From: AR5 sp041497115
GTDB taxonomy: Bacteria; Methylomirabilota; Methylomirabilia; Rokubacteriales; CSP1-6
DNA length: 64,000 nucleotides
Direction: 5' to 3'
Assembly: GCA_041497115.1 (NCBI GenBank)
Contig: JBGQFW010000010.1
Span: forward strand, 5,672 to 69,671
In this document: in pieces, positions 47,622 through 56,201 of the stretch
How positions within the stretch are numbered: position 1 is the stretch's first letter
How the letters are laid out: each line of letters starts with the position of its first letter
The notes under the pieces: generated by a model
The model's input: only the letters and a program-made list of their open reading frames with translations
Databases searched by the model: none
Told to the model about the DNA's origin: nothing
Translations under genes and position numbers: made by a program

Positions 47622-48460
47622 CGCTTCCGGCGCTTCGCCGCGGAGCGCCGGCGCCGGCGCAGCGGGGCGGGATCCGGGCCCGGACGCGGCCGGGGCTTGG
47701 GCCGCCGCGGCACCGGCACCACCCGCGGCGGCTTGGGCGGCCGGCCGCGCGCGCCGAGCGCCGGGGCCTTGGGAACCGGGGGCAGCGGCACGTTGACGGT
47801 GCCCGCCGGAACGTCGTGGGCGATCACCTCGGAGTCGAACTGCAGGGCCCCCGCCCCGAAGCCGACCGTGAAGGCGGCGACGCCGAGCACGTAGTGGCTG
47901 GCGAAGTCGAGGTCGGCGAGGATGCACACCGTCGGCGCGACGTGCACGTCGTTGACCTGGTACTGGCCCTGGTGCACGTTCGGCTGGAAGTTGCGGATGA
48001 TGATCTTGAAGTAGAGCCGCTCGTCGGCCTCCTGCCCCGGCGCCGGCGCCGGGTACGGCGCGAACATCTGCGGCGTGATCTGGTAGCCGCGCCACGTGCT
48101 CCCCGGCGGCGAGCCGAACACCTCGCCCAGCCTCTGCGTGACGCTGTTGGCGCCGGTGCTCTGCGCGAGCGCCGTCCAGACCCAGCCGGCCTGCGTGTAG
48201 TTGGCGTCCTTGGGGGCGGCCGCGAACTCGATCTGGCCGTTGTGCTGCCCGTCGGGGCCGACCTGGTGGCCCGCCCGGAACTGCATGCCGATCTTCAGCC
48301 CCTTGAGGCGATACGCGGCGCTGGCGGGGACGGTGGCGGTGCCGAACAGCGTGATGACGCCGACCTCGCTGACCCGCAGCAGATTGCGGTTCAGCGGATC
48401 CCAGTACACCTCGCGGGTCTTGATCCAGAGTCCCTGGTCGGCCCGTCCTCCAACACCCAT
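47618..48460 (-). CDS. Protein of unknown function with Pro/Arg/Lys-rich C-terminal tail
   Basis: I do not recognise this 280-residue protein. Residues 1-210 look folded, with many alternating strands (VYWDPLNRNLLRVSEVGVIT, YRLKGLKIGMQFRAGHQ, LYFKIIIRNFQPNVHQGQYQ). No signal peptide is present. The last 60 residues change sharply to a proline- and arginine-rich basic tail (PPKPPRVVPVPRRPKPRPRP, then RRRRRSAAKRRKR), which could bind nucleic acid or a polyanion. The ATG at 48460 has GAGGAGGGG six bases upstream. It stands alone between a convergent protease gene and a co-directional cyclase gene, with 95 bp upstream that hold a TACGGT -10-like box. Confidence 0.7.
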   Translation of the reverse strand: MGVGGRADQGLWIKTREVYWDPLNRNLLRVSEVGVITLFGTATVPASAAYRLKGLKIGMQFRAGHQVGPDGQHNGQIEFAAAPKDANYTQAGWVWTALAQSTGANSVTQRLGEVFGSPPGSTWRGYQITPQMFAPYPAPAPGQEADERLYFKIIIRNFQPNVHQGQYQVNDVHVAPTVCILADLDFASHYVLGVAAFTVGFGAGALQFDSEVIAHDVPAGTVNVPLPPVPKAPALGARGRPPKPPRVVPVPRRPKPRPRPGPDPAPLRRRRRSAAKRRKR

Positions 48461-48555
48461 GGTTCCCCTCCTCGCGGGGCGCGTGCGCCGGTCATCGGCC
48501 GCGCCGACCGTAGCACCGGGGCGCGGCCTCGGCAACCGCGGGGCGGCGCGCGGCG

Positions 48556-51500
48556 TCAGGCGACGAGCGTGCGGCGGACGGCGGCGGCGCGCTCGAGCCA
48601 GCGCGGCTGGTCGAGCCGGCGGAAGAGCGCCTCGGCCCCGGCGAGCGCCTCACGCGCGCCCCCGGCGTCGCCGCCGGCGTGGCGCGCGCGCGCCAGCACC
48701 AGCAGCGCGCGCCCCTGCAACGGCAGCATGCCGAGCTCGCGGGCGAGCGCCAGCGCGCCCTCCAGCGCGCGCGCGGCGGCGGCCACGTCGGGCGGGTCCT
48801 GGGCGAGCGCCACCTCGCCCGCCAGCCGCAGCGCCCACGCGTGGACGCCCCGCGCCCCCGTCGTGCGCGTGATCTCCACGTGGATCTGCGCCAGCGGCAG
48901 CGCCTCCTCGGCGCGCCCGGCCGCCAGGTAGGCCTCGCCGAGCCCGCCGCCGCGCAGCAGGTGGCCGATGCGATGGCGCAGCGCGATCGCCCGCCCGATC
49001 GCCTCCTCCAGCAGCGCGATCGCGTCGGCGGCGCGGCCGGCCTCGCAGTACGCCGAGGCCAGCGTGCCGGCCAGCTCGAGGAAGAGCGCCGGCAGCTCGG
49101 CCGTCTCGCTCAGCGCGCGGGCTTCCTCGAGCACGGCGACGGCCGTCTCGGGCGCGCCGCGGCGCAGGGCCAGCGTGCCCCCGCCCAGCGCGGCGAAGAT
49201 GCGGCTGGGCGCGTGATTGTGCCGGGCGGCGAGCGCCTGCGCCTCGGCGGCCAACCCCTCGGCGGCGGCGAACTCGCCGAGCTCGGCGAGCGACCACACC
49301 ATCACCGTGCGCGTGTAGACACCGGGCAGGTGCATGATGCCGAACCGCTCGCGCTCGTCCACGCCGGCCAGCCGCTCCAGCGTCACGCCGGCCCGCTCCA
49401 CCGCCCGCCGGAAGTCGCCGCGCGCCCAGTGCACGAGCGCGAAGACCGCGTCGGCCAGCACGCGCAGCCCGCGGTCGCCGGCGGCCTCGCCCAGCGCGGT
49501 GGCCCGCGCGCCGTACTCCGCCGCGCGCCCGAGGTCGCCGCGCAGCGTGTGGTAGTTGAGCAGGAACGCGGCGACGAGCCCCTGGCGGCGCGGATCACCC
49601 AGGCGCGCGGCGAGCGCCTCGGCATCGATGAGACACGCGAGCATCCGCCGGTACTCGGCCAGCGGCCCGAGCGCGCTGCGCAGGTCCAGCCGCAGGTCCA
49701 CGCCGGCCTCGAGCCGCTCGCGCGTCTCGGGCAGCGCGGCCAGCGCCTCCAGCGCCTGCTCGAAGGCCGCGGCGGCGGCGCGATGCGCCGAGCGCGCGAG
49801 GGCCTGCCGGCCCGCCTCGCGGCCGTAGCGGCACGCCTTGTCCCACAGCTCGCCGCGCCAGGCGTGATGCGCCAGCCGCGTGACGTGCTCGACGGAGCGA
49901 TCGGGCCGCGCCTCGAGCGCCGTCACGATCGCGGCGTCGAGCGCGCGGCGGCGCTCGCGCACGAGGCCGGCGTAGGCGACTTCCAGCGTCAGCGCGTGGC
50001 GGAAAGTGTACTGGGCCTCGGGTGGCGGCCGCGTCTCGGTGAGGAACTCCGCGTCCTGCAGCCGGGCCAGCACCGGCCCGACCGCGGCGGGCGGCGCGAC
50101 CCCGATCGCCTCCAGCAGCCGCCGCGGCACGTCGCGGCCGACCGCGGAGGCGGCCTCCAGCACGTGCTTGTCGCCGGGCTCCAGCCGGTCGATGCGCGCG
50201 GCGAGCACCGAGCGGACCGTCTCCGGCAGATGGGTCGCCGCCGGCGGGCGCGCCATGCGATAGGCGCCCGGCGGCCCGGTGAGGACGCCGGACTCCACCA
50301 GGTGGCGCACGCTCTCCTCGATGAAGAACGGGTTGCCCTCGGTGCGCTCGAGCAGCAGCGGGGAGAGCGGCCCCGCGCTCGCCGCGTCGCCGACGAGGTC
50401 GGTGACGAGCGCGTGCGCGTCGGCCGGCGCCAGCGGGTCCACGCGCAGCTCGCCGACGCGCGCCGCCGCCGGCCACGCGTGCTGGTGCTCCGGCCGATAG
50501 GTGACGAGGACGAGCACCGGCGCCGCCGTCGCGCCGATGACGAGGCCGTCGAGCACGGCGAGCGTGTCGGCGTCCACGTCTTGCAGGTCCTCGATCAGCA
50601 GGCAGGCGGGCTGCCGGTCGGGGCGGGCGACGAGCAGGTGGCGCACCGCGCGGATCGTGCGGCGGCGGCGCGCGTCGCCGTCGAGCTCGGGCCACCCGGC
50701 GTCGTCGGCCGGAGCCAGCGGCGCGTCGAGCAGCGCCAGCAGCGGCGCGATGAGCGCGGCCGGGTGATCCGCCGGCAGGCCGAAGATCACCTTGTCGCCG
50801 ACCACCGCCGGCGGATCGGAATCTTCGACCCCGAGGTAGGCGCGGATGAGCTCGACGACCGGCGCGTAGGGCGTGCCGCGCGTCCACGTCGAGGCGGTGG
50901 CCTCCAGCACGAGCCAGCCGGCCGCCCGCGCGGCCTGCGCGAACTCCCAGGCCAGCCGTGACTTGCCCACCCCGGGCTCGCCCACCAGCGCGACGACCTG
51001 GCCGCAGCCCGCCGCCACCTCGTCGCGCGCCCGGGCCAGCGCGGCCTGCTCGCGCTCGCGGCCGACGAAGCGGCTCAGCCCGCGGGCGGCGGCCAGCGCC
51101 AGGCGCGTGCGCACGGGGCCGCGGCCGGTGACCTCCCAGACGGCCACCGGCCGGGCGAGCCCCTTGACCGCCACCGGCCCGAGCGCGCGCATCTGCACCC
51201 ACCCCTCGGCCAGCCGCGCCGTGTCGGCGGTCGCGACGATCGTCCCCGGCGCCGCGAGCCCCTCCATGCGGGCGGCCAGGTGCGTCGTGAGGCCGATCGC
51301 GCTGTAGTCGAGCGAGAGGTCGTTGCCGATGGCGCGCACCACCACCTCGCCCGAGTTGAGCCCGACGCGGATGCGCGGCTCGACGGCGTGCGTGCGGCGC
51401 AGCTCGACGGCGAGCGCGGCGAGCGCCGCCTGCATCCGCAGCGCGGCGTAGCAGGCGCGCACGGCGTGGTCCTCGTGCGCGACGGGCGCGCCGAACAGCG

Positions 51501-51825
51501 CCATGATGCCGTCGCCCATCACCTGGTTGACGGTGCCCTCGTAGCGATGCACCGCCTCGATCATCCGGGCGAGGACGGGGTCGAGGACCGTGCGCGCGTC
51601 CTCGGGGTCGCGGGCGGCGATCGCCTCCAGCGAGCCCTTCATGTCGGCGAACATCACGGTGACCTGCTTGCGCTCGCCCTCGACGGCCGCCCGCGAGCCC
51701 AGGATCTTCTCGGCGAGGTGGCGGGGGGTGGTGACCGGCGCGGGGACGGCGCCGAGGGCAAAGCCGCACGCCATGCAGAACCGGGCCGCCGCCGGATTCT
51801 CCTCGTGACAGCGTGGGCACGTCAC
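48556..51825 (-). CDS. Zinc-ribbon, class III nucleotide cyclase, AAA ATPase and TPR protein
   Basis: Large signalling protein of 1089 residues. An N-terminal zinc ribbon (CPRCHEENPAAARFCMACG) precedes a class III adenylate/guanylate cyclase domain (about 50-235) with metal-binding Asp in VMFADMKGS and in VMGDGIMALFG. The usual DTVNLAAR helix reads LTTHLAARM, so two substrate-contact positions differ. An AAA/NB-ARC-like ATPase follows (Walker A LVGEPGVGKSRLAWEF near 285), then about 500 residues of TPR-like helices. The layout matches bacterial cyclase-ATPase regulators of unknown output. The GTG at 51825 lies six bases after TACGCT (51832-51837, minus), another leaderless-type start. Confidence 0.88.
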   Translation of the reverse strand: MTCPRCHEENPAAARFCMACGFALGAVPAPVTTPRHLAEKILGSRAAVEGERKQVTVMFADMKGSLEAIAARDPEDARTVLDPVLARMIEAVHRYEGTVNQVMGDGIMALFGAPVAHEDHAVRACYAALRMQAALAALAVELRRTHAVEPRIRVGLNSGEVVVRAIGNDLSLDYSAIGLTTHLAARMEGLAAPGTIVATADTARLAEGWVQMRALGPVAVKGLARPVAVWEVTGRGPVRTRLALAAARGLSRFVGREREQAALARARDEVAAGCGQVVALVGEPGVGKSRLAWEFAQAARAAGWLVLEATASTWTRGTPYAPVVELIRAYLGVEDSDPPAVVGDKVIFGLPADHPAALIAPLLALLDAPLAPADDAGWPELDGDARRRRTIRAVRHLLVARPDRQPACLLIEDLQDVDADTLAVLDGLVIGATAAPVLVLVTYRPEHQHAWPAAARVGELRVDPLAPADAHALVTDLVGDAASAGPLSPLLLERTEGNPFFIEESVRHLVESGVLTGPPGAYRMARPPAATHLPETVRSVLAARIDRLEPGDKHVLEAASAVGRDVPRRLLEAIGVAPPAAVGPVLARLQDAEFLTETRPPPEAQYTFRHALTLEVAYAGLVRERRRALDAAIVTALEARPDRSVEHVTRLAHHAWRGELWDKACRYGREAGRQALARSAHRAAAAAFEQALEALAALPETRERLEAGVDLRLDLRSALGPLAEYRRMLACLIDAEALAARLGDPRRQGLVAAFLLNYHTLRGDLGRAAEYGARATALGEAAGDRGLRVLADAVFALVHWARGDFRRAVERAGVTLERLAGVDERERFGIMHLPGVYTRTVMVWSLAELGEFAAAEGLAAEAQALAARHNHAPSRIFAALGGGTLALRRGAPETAVAVLEEARALSETAELPALFLELAGTLASAYCEAGRAADAIALLEEAIGRAIALRHRIGHLLRGGGLGEAYLAAGRAEEALPLAQIHVEITRTTGARGVHAWALRLAGEVALAQDPPDVAAAARALEGALALARELGMLPLQGRALLVLARARHAGGDAGGAREALAGAEALFRRLDQPRWLERAAAVRRTLVA

Positions 51826-51831
51826 GCCGCG

Positions 51832-51837
51832 AGCGTA
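51832..51837 (-). promoter_or_regulatory. -10 box TACGCT, leaderless start of the cyclase-ATPase gene
   Basis: On the minus strand TACGCT is followed by six bases and the GTG start at 51825. Confidence 0.42.
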
Positions 51838-51877
51838 GGTGCGGGCGCCGGGCGCGTCAAGGTGGGCGCGCGGCGGC

Positions 51878-53029
51878 TCAGCGGAACTTCGGCATGACCT
51901 CCGCGGCGAACCAGCGGAGCTGCTCGAGCATGACCGCCTGGGGCGTGCCCATGCTGATGCTCATGTTCACGTGCTCGAGGCCGGGGAAGCGCGCTTGCAG
52001 GTCGCGCAGGTGGGCGACCAGCTCCTCGGGCGGCCCGGCGAACCAGGCGCCCGTCTTCATGTAGTGCTCGACGCTCGGCACGCCGGCGGCGCCCCAGCCG
52101 CCGCGCCGGCCCGCCGCCTCGACCTGGGCGGGCGTGATGCCGGGCACGAAGCCGAGCGGCGCGAACATCTTCACGTGCTCCTCGTAGAACGGCGTGATCT
52201 CGCGCACCGCCTTCTCGCGCGTCTCGGCGAGGTGGAAGAAGATGCCGAGGCAGAGGTTCTCGCCGAGCGCCAGCGGGCGGCCCGCGCGCGCGGCGGCCTC
52301 GCGGTAGCCGTGGATCGGCCCCTCCGCCATCGTGGCGGCGCCGCCGCCGATGATGCCGCGGATCCCGTGGCGCACCATGAAGTCCAGCCCGCGCGCGCTC
52401 GCGCTGACGATCGGCTGCCAGCACTCGACCGGGCGGCGCAGCGGCCGGGGCACCAGTGTCAGCTCGCGCAGCTCGTAGCCGCGGTAGGGCACCGCCGGCG
52501 GCAGCGTGTAGTGCTTGCCGTGGTGCGCGAACGACTCCTGCTCGAACGCCTTGAAGATGATCTCGACCTGCTCCTCGAACAGCTCGCGGTTGGCCTCGGC
52601 ATCGAGGATCGGCGCCCCGAACGTCTCGACCTCGCGGCTGTGGTAGCCGCGCCCCACGCCGAAGATCACGCGCCCGCCGGTGAGGATGTCGGCGGTGGCG
52701 TAGTCCTCGGCTAGCCGCAGCGGATGCCACATGGGCGCGATGTTGAAGCCGCAGCCGATCCGGATCCGCTTCGTCACGTGGGCCAGGTGCACGGCCGTCA
52801 TGAGGATGTTCGGCAGGCACTCGTAACCCTCGTGCTGGAAGTGGTGCTCGGCCAGCCAGATCGCGTAGTAGCCCAGCTCGTCCATGGCGCGGGCGACCGC
52901 CTCGGTCTTGGCGAACACCGAGGCGAGGCGCTCGTTGGAGTACCGCCGCTCGTTGGCCGGCGTGGCCTGCTGGCCCATGTCGGGCAGGTCGACGTGGCCG
53001 GGATAGACGGTCGCGAACTTCGTGATCAT
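51878..53029 (-). CDS. LLM-class flavin-dependent oxidoreductase
   Basis: Luciferase-family enzyme of 383 residues, last gene of a seven-gene minus-strand operon. It has YYAIWLAEHHFQHEGYECLP, the typical AEHHF motif of bacterial-luciferase-like monooxygenases, RIRIGCGFNIAPMWHPLRLAED (piece GCGFNIAPMWHPLRLAED), GGRVIFGVGRGYHSREVETFG and EQVEIIFKAFEQESFAHHGK. The ATG at 53029 overlaps the CaiB stop in an ATGA. It probably hydroxylates or cleaves the compound handled by the CoA-transferase, thiolase-like and amidohydrolase products upstream. Confidence 0.9.
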   Translation of the reverse strand: MITKFATVYPGHVDLPDMGQQATPANERRYSNERLASVFAKTEAVARAMDELGYYAIWLAEHHFQHEGYECLPNILMTAVHLAHVTKRIRIGCGFNIAPMWHPLRLAEDYATADILTGGRVIFGVGRGYHSREVETFGAPILDAEANRELFEEQVEIIFKAFEQESFAHHGKHYTLPPAVPYRGYELRELTLVPRPLRRPVECWQPIVSASARGLDFMVRHGIRGIIGGGAATMAEGPIHGYREAAARAGRPLALGENLCLGIFFHLAETREKAVREITPFYEEHVKMFAPLGFVPGITPAQVEAAGRRGGWGAAGVPSVEHYMKTGAWFAGPPEELVAHLRDLQARFPGLEHVNMSISMGTPQAVMLEQLRWFAAEVMPKFR

Positions 53030-54240
53030 GGGGTCGCTCCCTTCGGCAGCTCGGAGCGCGCGGCTCCGGTGGACAGCAGACCGTCGATCTCGGCGGCGTC
53101 GAGTCCCGCCTCGCGCAGGATCTCGAGGCTGTGCTCGCCCAGCCGCGGGGGCAGCCGGCGGATGTCGGCGGGCGTCCGCGAGTAGGCGGCGGGGATGCCG
53201 GGCAGCCGCAGGGTGCCCTCGCTGGGGTGCTCGACGATCTGCCAGAAGCCGGTGGCCTCCAGGTGCGGGTCGCGCAGCAGCGTCTCCAGCGAGTTCACGA
53301 CCATGGCCGGGATGTTGTGGCGGTCCAGCTCGGCGAGCCACTGAGCACTCGTCCGCGTCAGCGCGATCGCCGCCAGCGCCTCGTAGAGCGGCTCGATGTG
53401 GCGCAGCCGCGAGCCGAGCGTCTTGAAGCGCGGGTCGGCCAGCAGGTCGGGGCGGCCCGCGAGGGTGAAGAAGTCGCGCCAGTTCTGGTCGGTGTAGGGC
53501 AGGATCGCCAGGTGGCCGTCGAGGGTCTTGAACGGCCGCCGGTAGCGGTTGAGCACGCGCTTGTAGCCGACCGTCTCCACCGGCGGCACGAACGTCTCGC
53601 CGTAGAGGTGCTCGACCATGACCCAGGCGGCGAGGCTCTCGAACATCGGCACCTCGACCTCCTGCCCCTCGCCGGTGCGCGCCTTGTGGAAGAGCGCGGC
53701 GAGCACCGCCGCCAGCAGCGTCATCGAGCTGGTCTTGTCGGCGACGATGGTCGGCATGTAGCGCGGCTCGCCGACGACCGCGCTCTGCAGCGACGCCAGC
53801 CCGGAGGCCGCCTGGATGACGTCGTCGTAGGCCGGCTTGTCGCCGTAGGGGCCGGCGGCGCGGAAGCCGTAGGTGCCGACGTAGACCAGCCCCGGGTTGA
53901 CCGCGCGGAACATGTCGTAGGAGAGGCCGAGCCGGCGCGCCGCCCGCGGCCGATAGTTGTGCAGCAGCACGTCGGCGCCCGCCGCCAGCCGCAGCAGCAC
54001 GCGACGGGCCGACTCCTGCTTGAGGTCGAGCACGAGCGAGCGCTTGTTGCGGTTCACCGCCAGGAAGAAGGCGCCCATGTCGGGGTTGCGCATGGGGCCG
54101 AGCTGGCGCGTGGTGTCGCCGTCGGGCGGCTCGACCTTCACGACGTCGGCGCCGAGATCGCCGAGCTGCTGGCCGGCCCACGGCCCCAGCACGACCGTCG
54201 TGCAGTCGATGACGCGCACCCCGTGCAGCGGTCCCGGCAT
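53026..54240 (-). CDS. CaiB/BaiF family CoA-transferase (class III)
   Basis: Moves CoA between carboxylic acids to activate a substrate for catabolism. The 404-residue product has the family start LHGVRVIDCTTVVLGPWAGQ, GADVVKVEPPDGDTTRQLGP, the Asp-nucleophile region NRNKRSLVLDLKQESARRVL (piece NRNKRSLVLDLKQE) and SGLASLQSAVVGEPRYMPT. The ATG at 54240 lies nine bases after the preceding LLM stop, and its stop overlaps the following LLM gene. Its presence shows that the operon handles acids as CoA thioesters, in line with the thiolase-like/DUF35 pair at the operon start. Confidence 0.92.
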   Translation of the reverse strand: MPGPLHGVRVIDCTTVVLGPWAGQQLGDLGADVVKVEPPDGDTTRQLGPMRNPDMGAFFLAVNRNKRSLVLDLKQESARRVLLRLAAGADVLLHNYRPRAARRLGLSYDMFRAVNPGLVYVGTYGFRAAGPYGDKPAYDDVIQAASGLASLQSAVVGEPRYMPTIVADKTSSMTLLAAVLAALFHKARTGEGQEVEVPMFESLAAWVMVEHLYGETFVPPVETVGYKRVLNRYRRPFKTLDGHLAILPYTDQNWRDFFTLAGRPDLLADPRFKTLGSRLRHIEPLYEALAAIALTRTSAQWLAELDRHNIPAMVVNSLETLLRDPHLEATGFWQIVEHPSEGTLRLPGIPAAYSRTPADIRRLPPRLGEHSLEILREAGLDAAEIDGLLSTGAARSELPKGATP

Positions 54241-54249
54241 GGCGGCGGC

Positions 54250-55419
54250 TCAGGCCGGCGCGAAGATCGAGGAGCGCCCCGGGTCCCCCGGGGTGGTCCG
54301 AGCGTCCGGGGGTGGGGGGGCCATGTCGGGGCCCCCCCGTGAATTGAACGTCGCGTCGCGCTGGAGGACGGGCATGACCCGCTCGGCGAAGAGGCGCATG
54401 TTGAGCTGCGCCTCCTCGTGCGGCATCCCGCCGTAGCCGAACTCGGTGACCAGGTGATCGAGGCCGGTCAGCCGCTGCAGCTCGGCGATCTGCTGGATGC
54501 AGTCGTCGGGGGTGCCGACGACCTGGATCTTGACGTAGAACTCGGTCGCCTTCCGCCGGTAGCCCTCGTCCTGCATCTTGGAATAGGTCTTGGCCATGCC
54601 GCCGTAGAACTCGTAGCCCTTCACCGAGGCGAGGTGGCCGTCGGAGAACTTGTAGTGCTTGTCGATCGAGTCGAACTTGCGCGCCAGGTACTGCACCGCG
54701 CGCTCGTGCGCCTCCTCGCGGCGCTCGGCCACCGAGACGTTGGTGAGGATGATCGGCGGCTGCGGCGTGTGGCCCACGCCGGCCGCGATCTCGCGGTAGC
54801 GCCGGATGTCCTCGGCGGCCTTCGGCCACTCGTTCTGCATGATCACGAGCACGCCGAAGCCGAGCTTGGCCATGATCTCGGCCGACTCCGGGCTGACCGA
54901 CGAGGCGTAGAACCGCCGCTCGGGGTGCGAGACGGGGCGCGGCCGGATGGACGTCGGCGGGATCTTGAAGAACTCTCCGTCCCAGTCGAAGACCTCGTGG
55001 GTCAGCGCCTTGACGACGATCCGCGCCGCCTCGGCGAAGCGCGGGCGCGCCTCCTCCATGGGGATGCGGAACCCCGCGTACTCCACGCTGGCGGCGCCGC
55101 GGCCGAAGCCGAACAGGCAGCGGCCGTTGGAGAGCACGTCGAGGAGCGCGATCTCCTCGGCGACCCGCACCGGGTCGTGCCAGGGCAGCACGATGACGGC
55201 GGTGCCGAGCGCGATGCGCTGCGTGCGCCCGGCGAAGTAGCTCAGCAGCTGGGTGGGCGAGGGCGACATCGCGTAGCCGGTGAAGTGGTGCTCGAGGGCG
55301 AACAGCGAGTCGAACCCGAGCGGCTCGGCGAGGTCGCCAAGGGCCAGGTGCTCGGCGAACACCGAGGCGTCGGTGCGGCCGTCCTTCGTCAGCATATTCA
55401 GCGCGATCCCGACGTTCAT
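54250..55419 (-). CDS. LLM-class flavin-dependent oxidoreductase with extended C-terminus
   Basis: Luciferase-like enzyme of 389 residues, with LGFDSLFALEHHFTGYAMSP, RIALGTAVIVLPWHDPVRVAEE (piece LGTAVIVLPWHDPVRVAEE), SNGRCLFGFGRGAASVEYAGF and FFKIPPTSIRPRPVSHPERRF landmarks. The ordinary fold ends near residue 355. The last 30 residues (FNSRGGPDMAPPPPDARTTP and on) are low-complexity and coded by a run of G- and C-rich palindromic sequence at 54270-54345, which looks like an intergenic hairpin read through into the gene. The ATG at 55419 overlaps the IclR stop (ATGA). Confidence 0.88.
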   Translation of the reverse strand: MNVGIALNMLTKDGRTDASVFAEHLALGDLAEPLGFDSLFALEHHFTGYAMSPSPTQLLSYFAGRTQRIALGTAVIVLPWHDPVRVAEEIALLDVLSNGRCLFGFGRGAASVEYAGFRIPMEEARPRFAEAARIVVKALTHEVFDWDGEFFKIPPTSIRPRPVSHPERRFYASSVSPESAEIMAKLGFGVLVIMQNEWPKAAEDIRRYREIAAGVGHTPQPPIILTNVSVAERREEAHERAVQYLARKFDSIDKHYKFSDGHLASVKGYEFYGGMAKTYSKMQDEGYRRKATEFYVKIQVVGTPDDCIQQIAELQRLTGLDHLVTEFGYGGMPHEEAQLNMRLFAERVMPVLQRDATFNSRGGPDMAPPPPDARTTPGDPGRSSIFAPA

Positions 55420-56201
55420 GCGCTCCTCCCATTGCGATGGCCCAGGCGCGACGAGATCGCGCGCGCGGTCCGCCTGGCCTCGACGGCCAGCCGGCGCGCG
55501 TGCGGACGCACGCGGTCGGTGGGGCCGGCGATCGTGCAGGCGCCCGCCACCCGGCCGTGCTGGTCGAAGATCGGCGCCGCCACTCCCGCCGCCCCGCGCA
55601 CCATCTCGTCGAGGCTCACGCTCACGCCGGTCCGCTGGATCTCCTCGAGGGCGGCGCGCAGGGCCGGCAGGCTCGTCATCGTCCGCTCGGTGTGGCGCGC
55701 CAGCGGCAGCGCTTTCAGGATCTCCTCGCGCTGCTCCGCCGGCAGGAACGCCAGGATGGCCTTGCCGCTCGACGTCGCGTGCAGCGGCCGGCGGTCGCCG
55801 ACGCCCGCCGCGTAGCGGATGATCTGCACGCTCTCGACCTTGTCCACGTAGACCACCGACACGCCGTCGGCGCCCAGCGTGGCGAGAAACACCGTCTCGC
55901 CCGTGCGGCGCATCAGCTCGGCGAGCGCCGGGCGCGCCACCGCGGCGAGGTCGCGCTGGGCCGGCGAGGCGCTGCCCAGGTCGAGGGCGCGCGGGCCGAG
56001 CCGGTACTCGCCGGCGCGCCCCTGGTGGAGGTACCGACGGGCGGTCAGCGCGCGCAGGAGCGGCAGCAGGCTGCTCTTGGGCGCCTCGAGCTGCGCGCTC
56101 ACCTCGCGCAGCGCGAGCCCCTCGCGGCTGGCCGCCACCACCTCGAGGATGTCCACGACGCGATTGGCCGCCCGGTGGCCGGCGACCGCCCGGACGATCA
56201 C
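55416..56201 (-). CDS. IclR-family transcriptional regulator
   Basis: DNA-binding regulator of 261 residues that most likely controls this catabolic operon in response to an aromatic or acid effector. The winged-helix N-terminus shows ANRVVDILEVVAASREGLAL, LREVSAQLEAPKSSLLPLLRAL and the wing RRYLHQGRAGEYRLG. The GAF-like effector domain follows with HATSSGKAILAFLPAEQ, SLDEMVRGAAGVAAPIFDQ and VAGACTIAGPTDRV. The GTG at 56201 overlaps the amidohydrolase stop (GTGA). Being in the middle of the operon, it is made together with its probable targets. Confidence 0.92.
   Translation of the reverse strand: MIVRAVAGHRAANRVVDILEVVAASREGLALREVSAQLEAPKSSLLPLLRALTARRYLHQGRAGEYRLGPRALDLGSASPAQRDLAAVARPALAELMRRTGETVFLATLGADGVSVVYVDKVESVQIIRYAAGVGDRRPLHATSSGKAILAFLPAEQREEILKALPLARHTERTMTSLPALRAALEEIQRTGVSVSLDEMVRGAAGVAAPIFDQHGRVAGACTIAGPTDRVRPHARRLAVEARRTARAISSRLGHRNGRSA

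Noticed and set aside
54270..54345. A frameshift at the C-terminus of the LLM gene ending at 54250
   Set aside because: The strange tail is in frame and coded by a GC palindrome. It may be a read-through of an intergenic hairpin, but nothing in the neighbouring frames restores a better family end.
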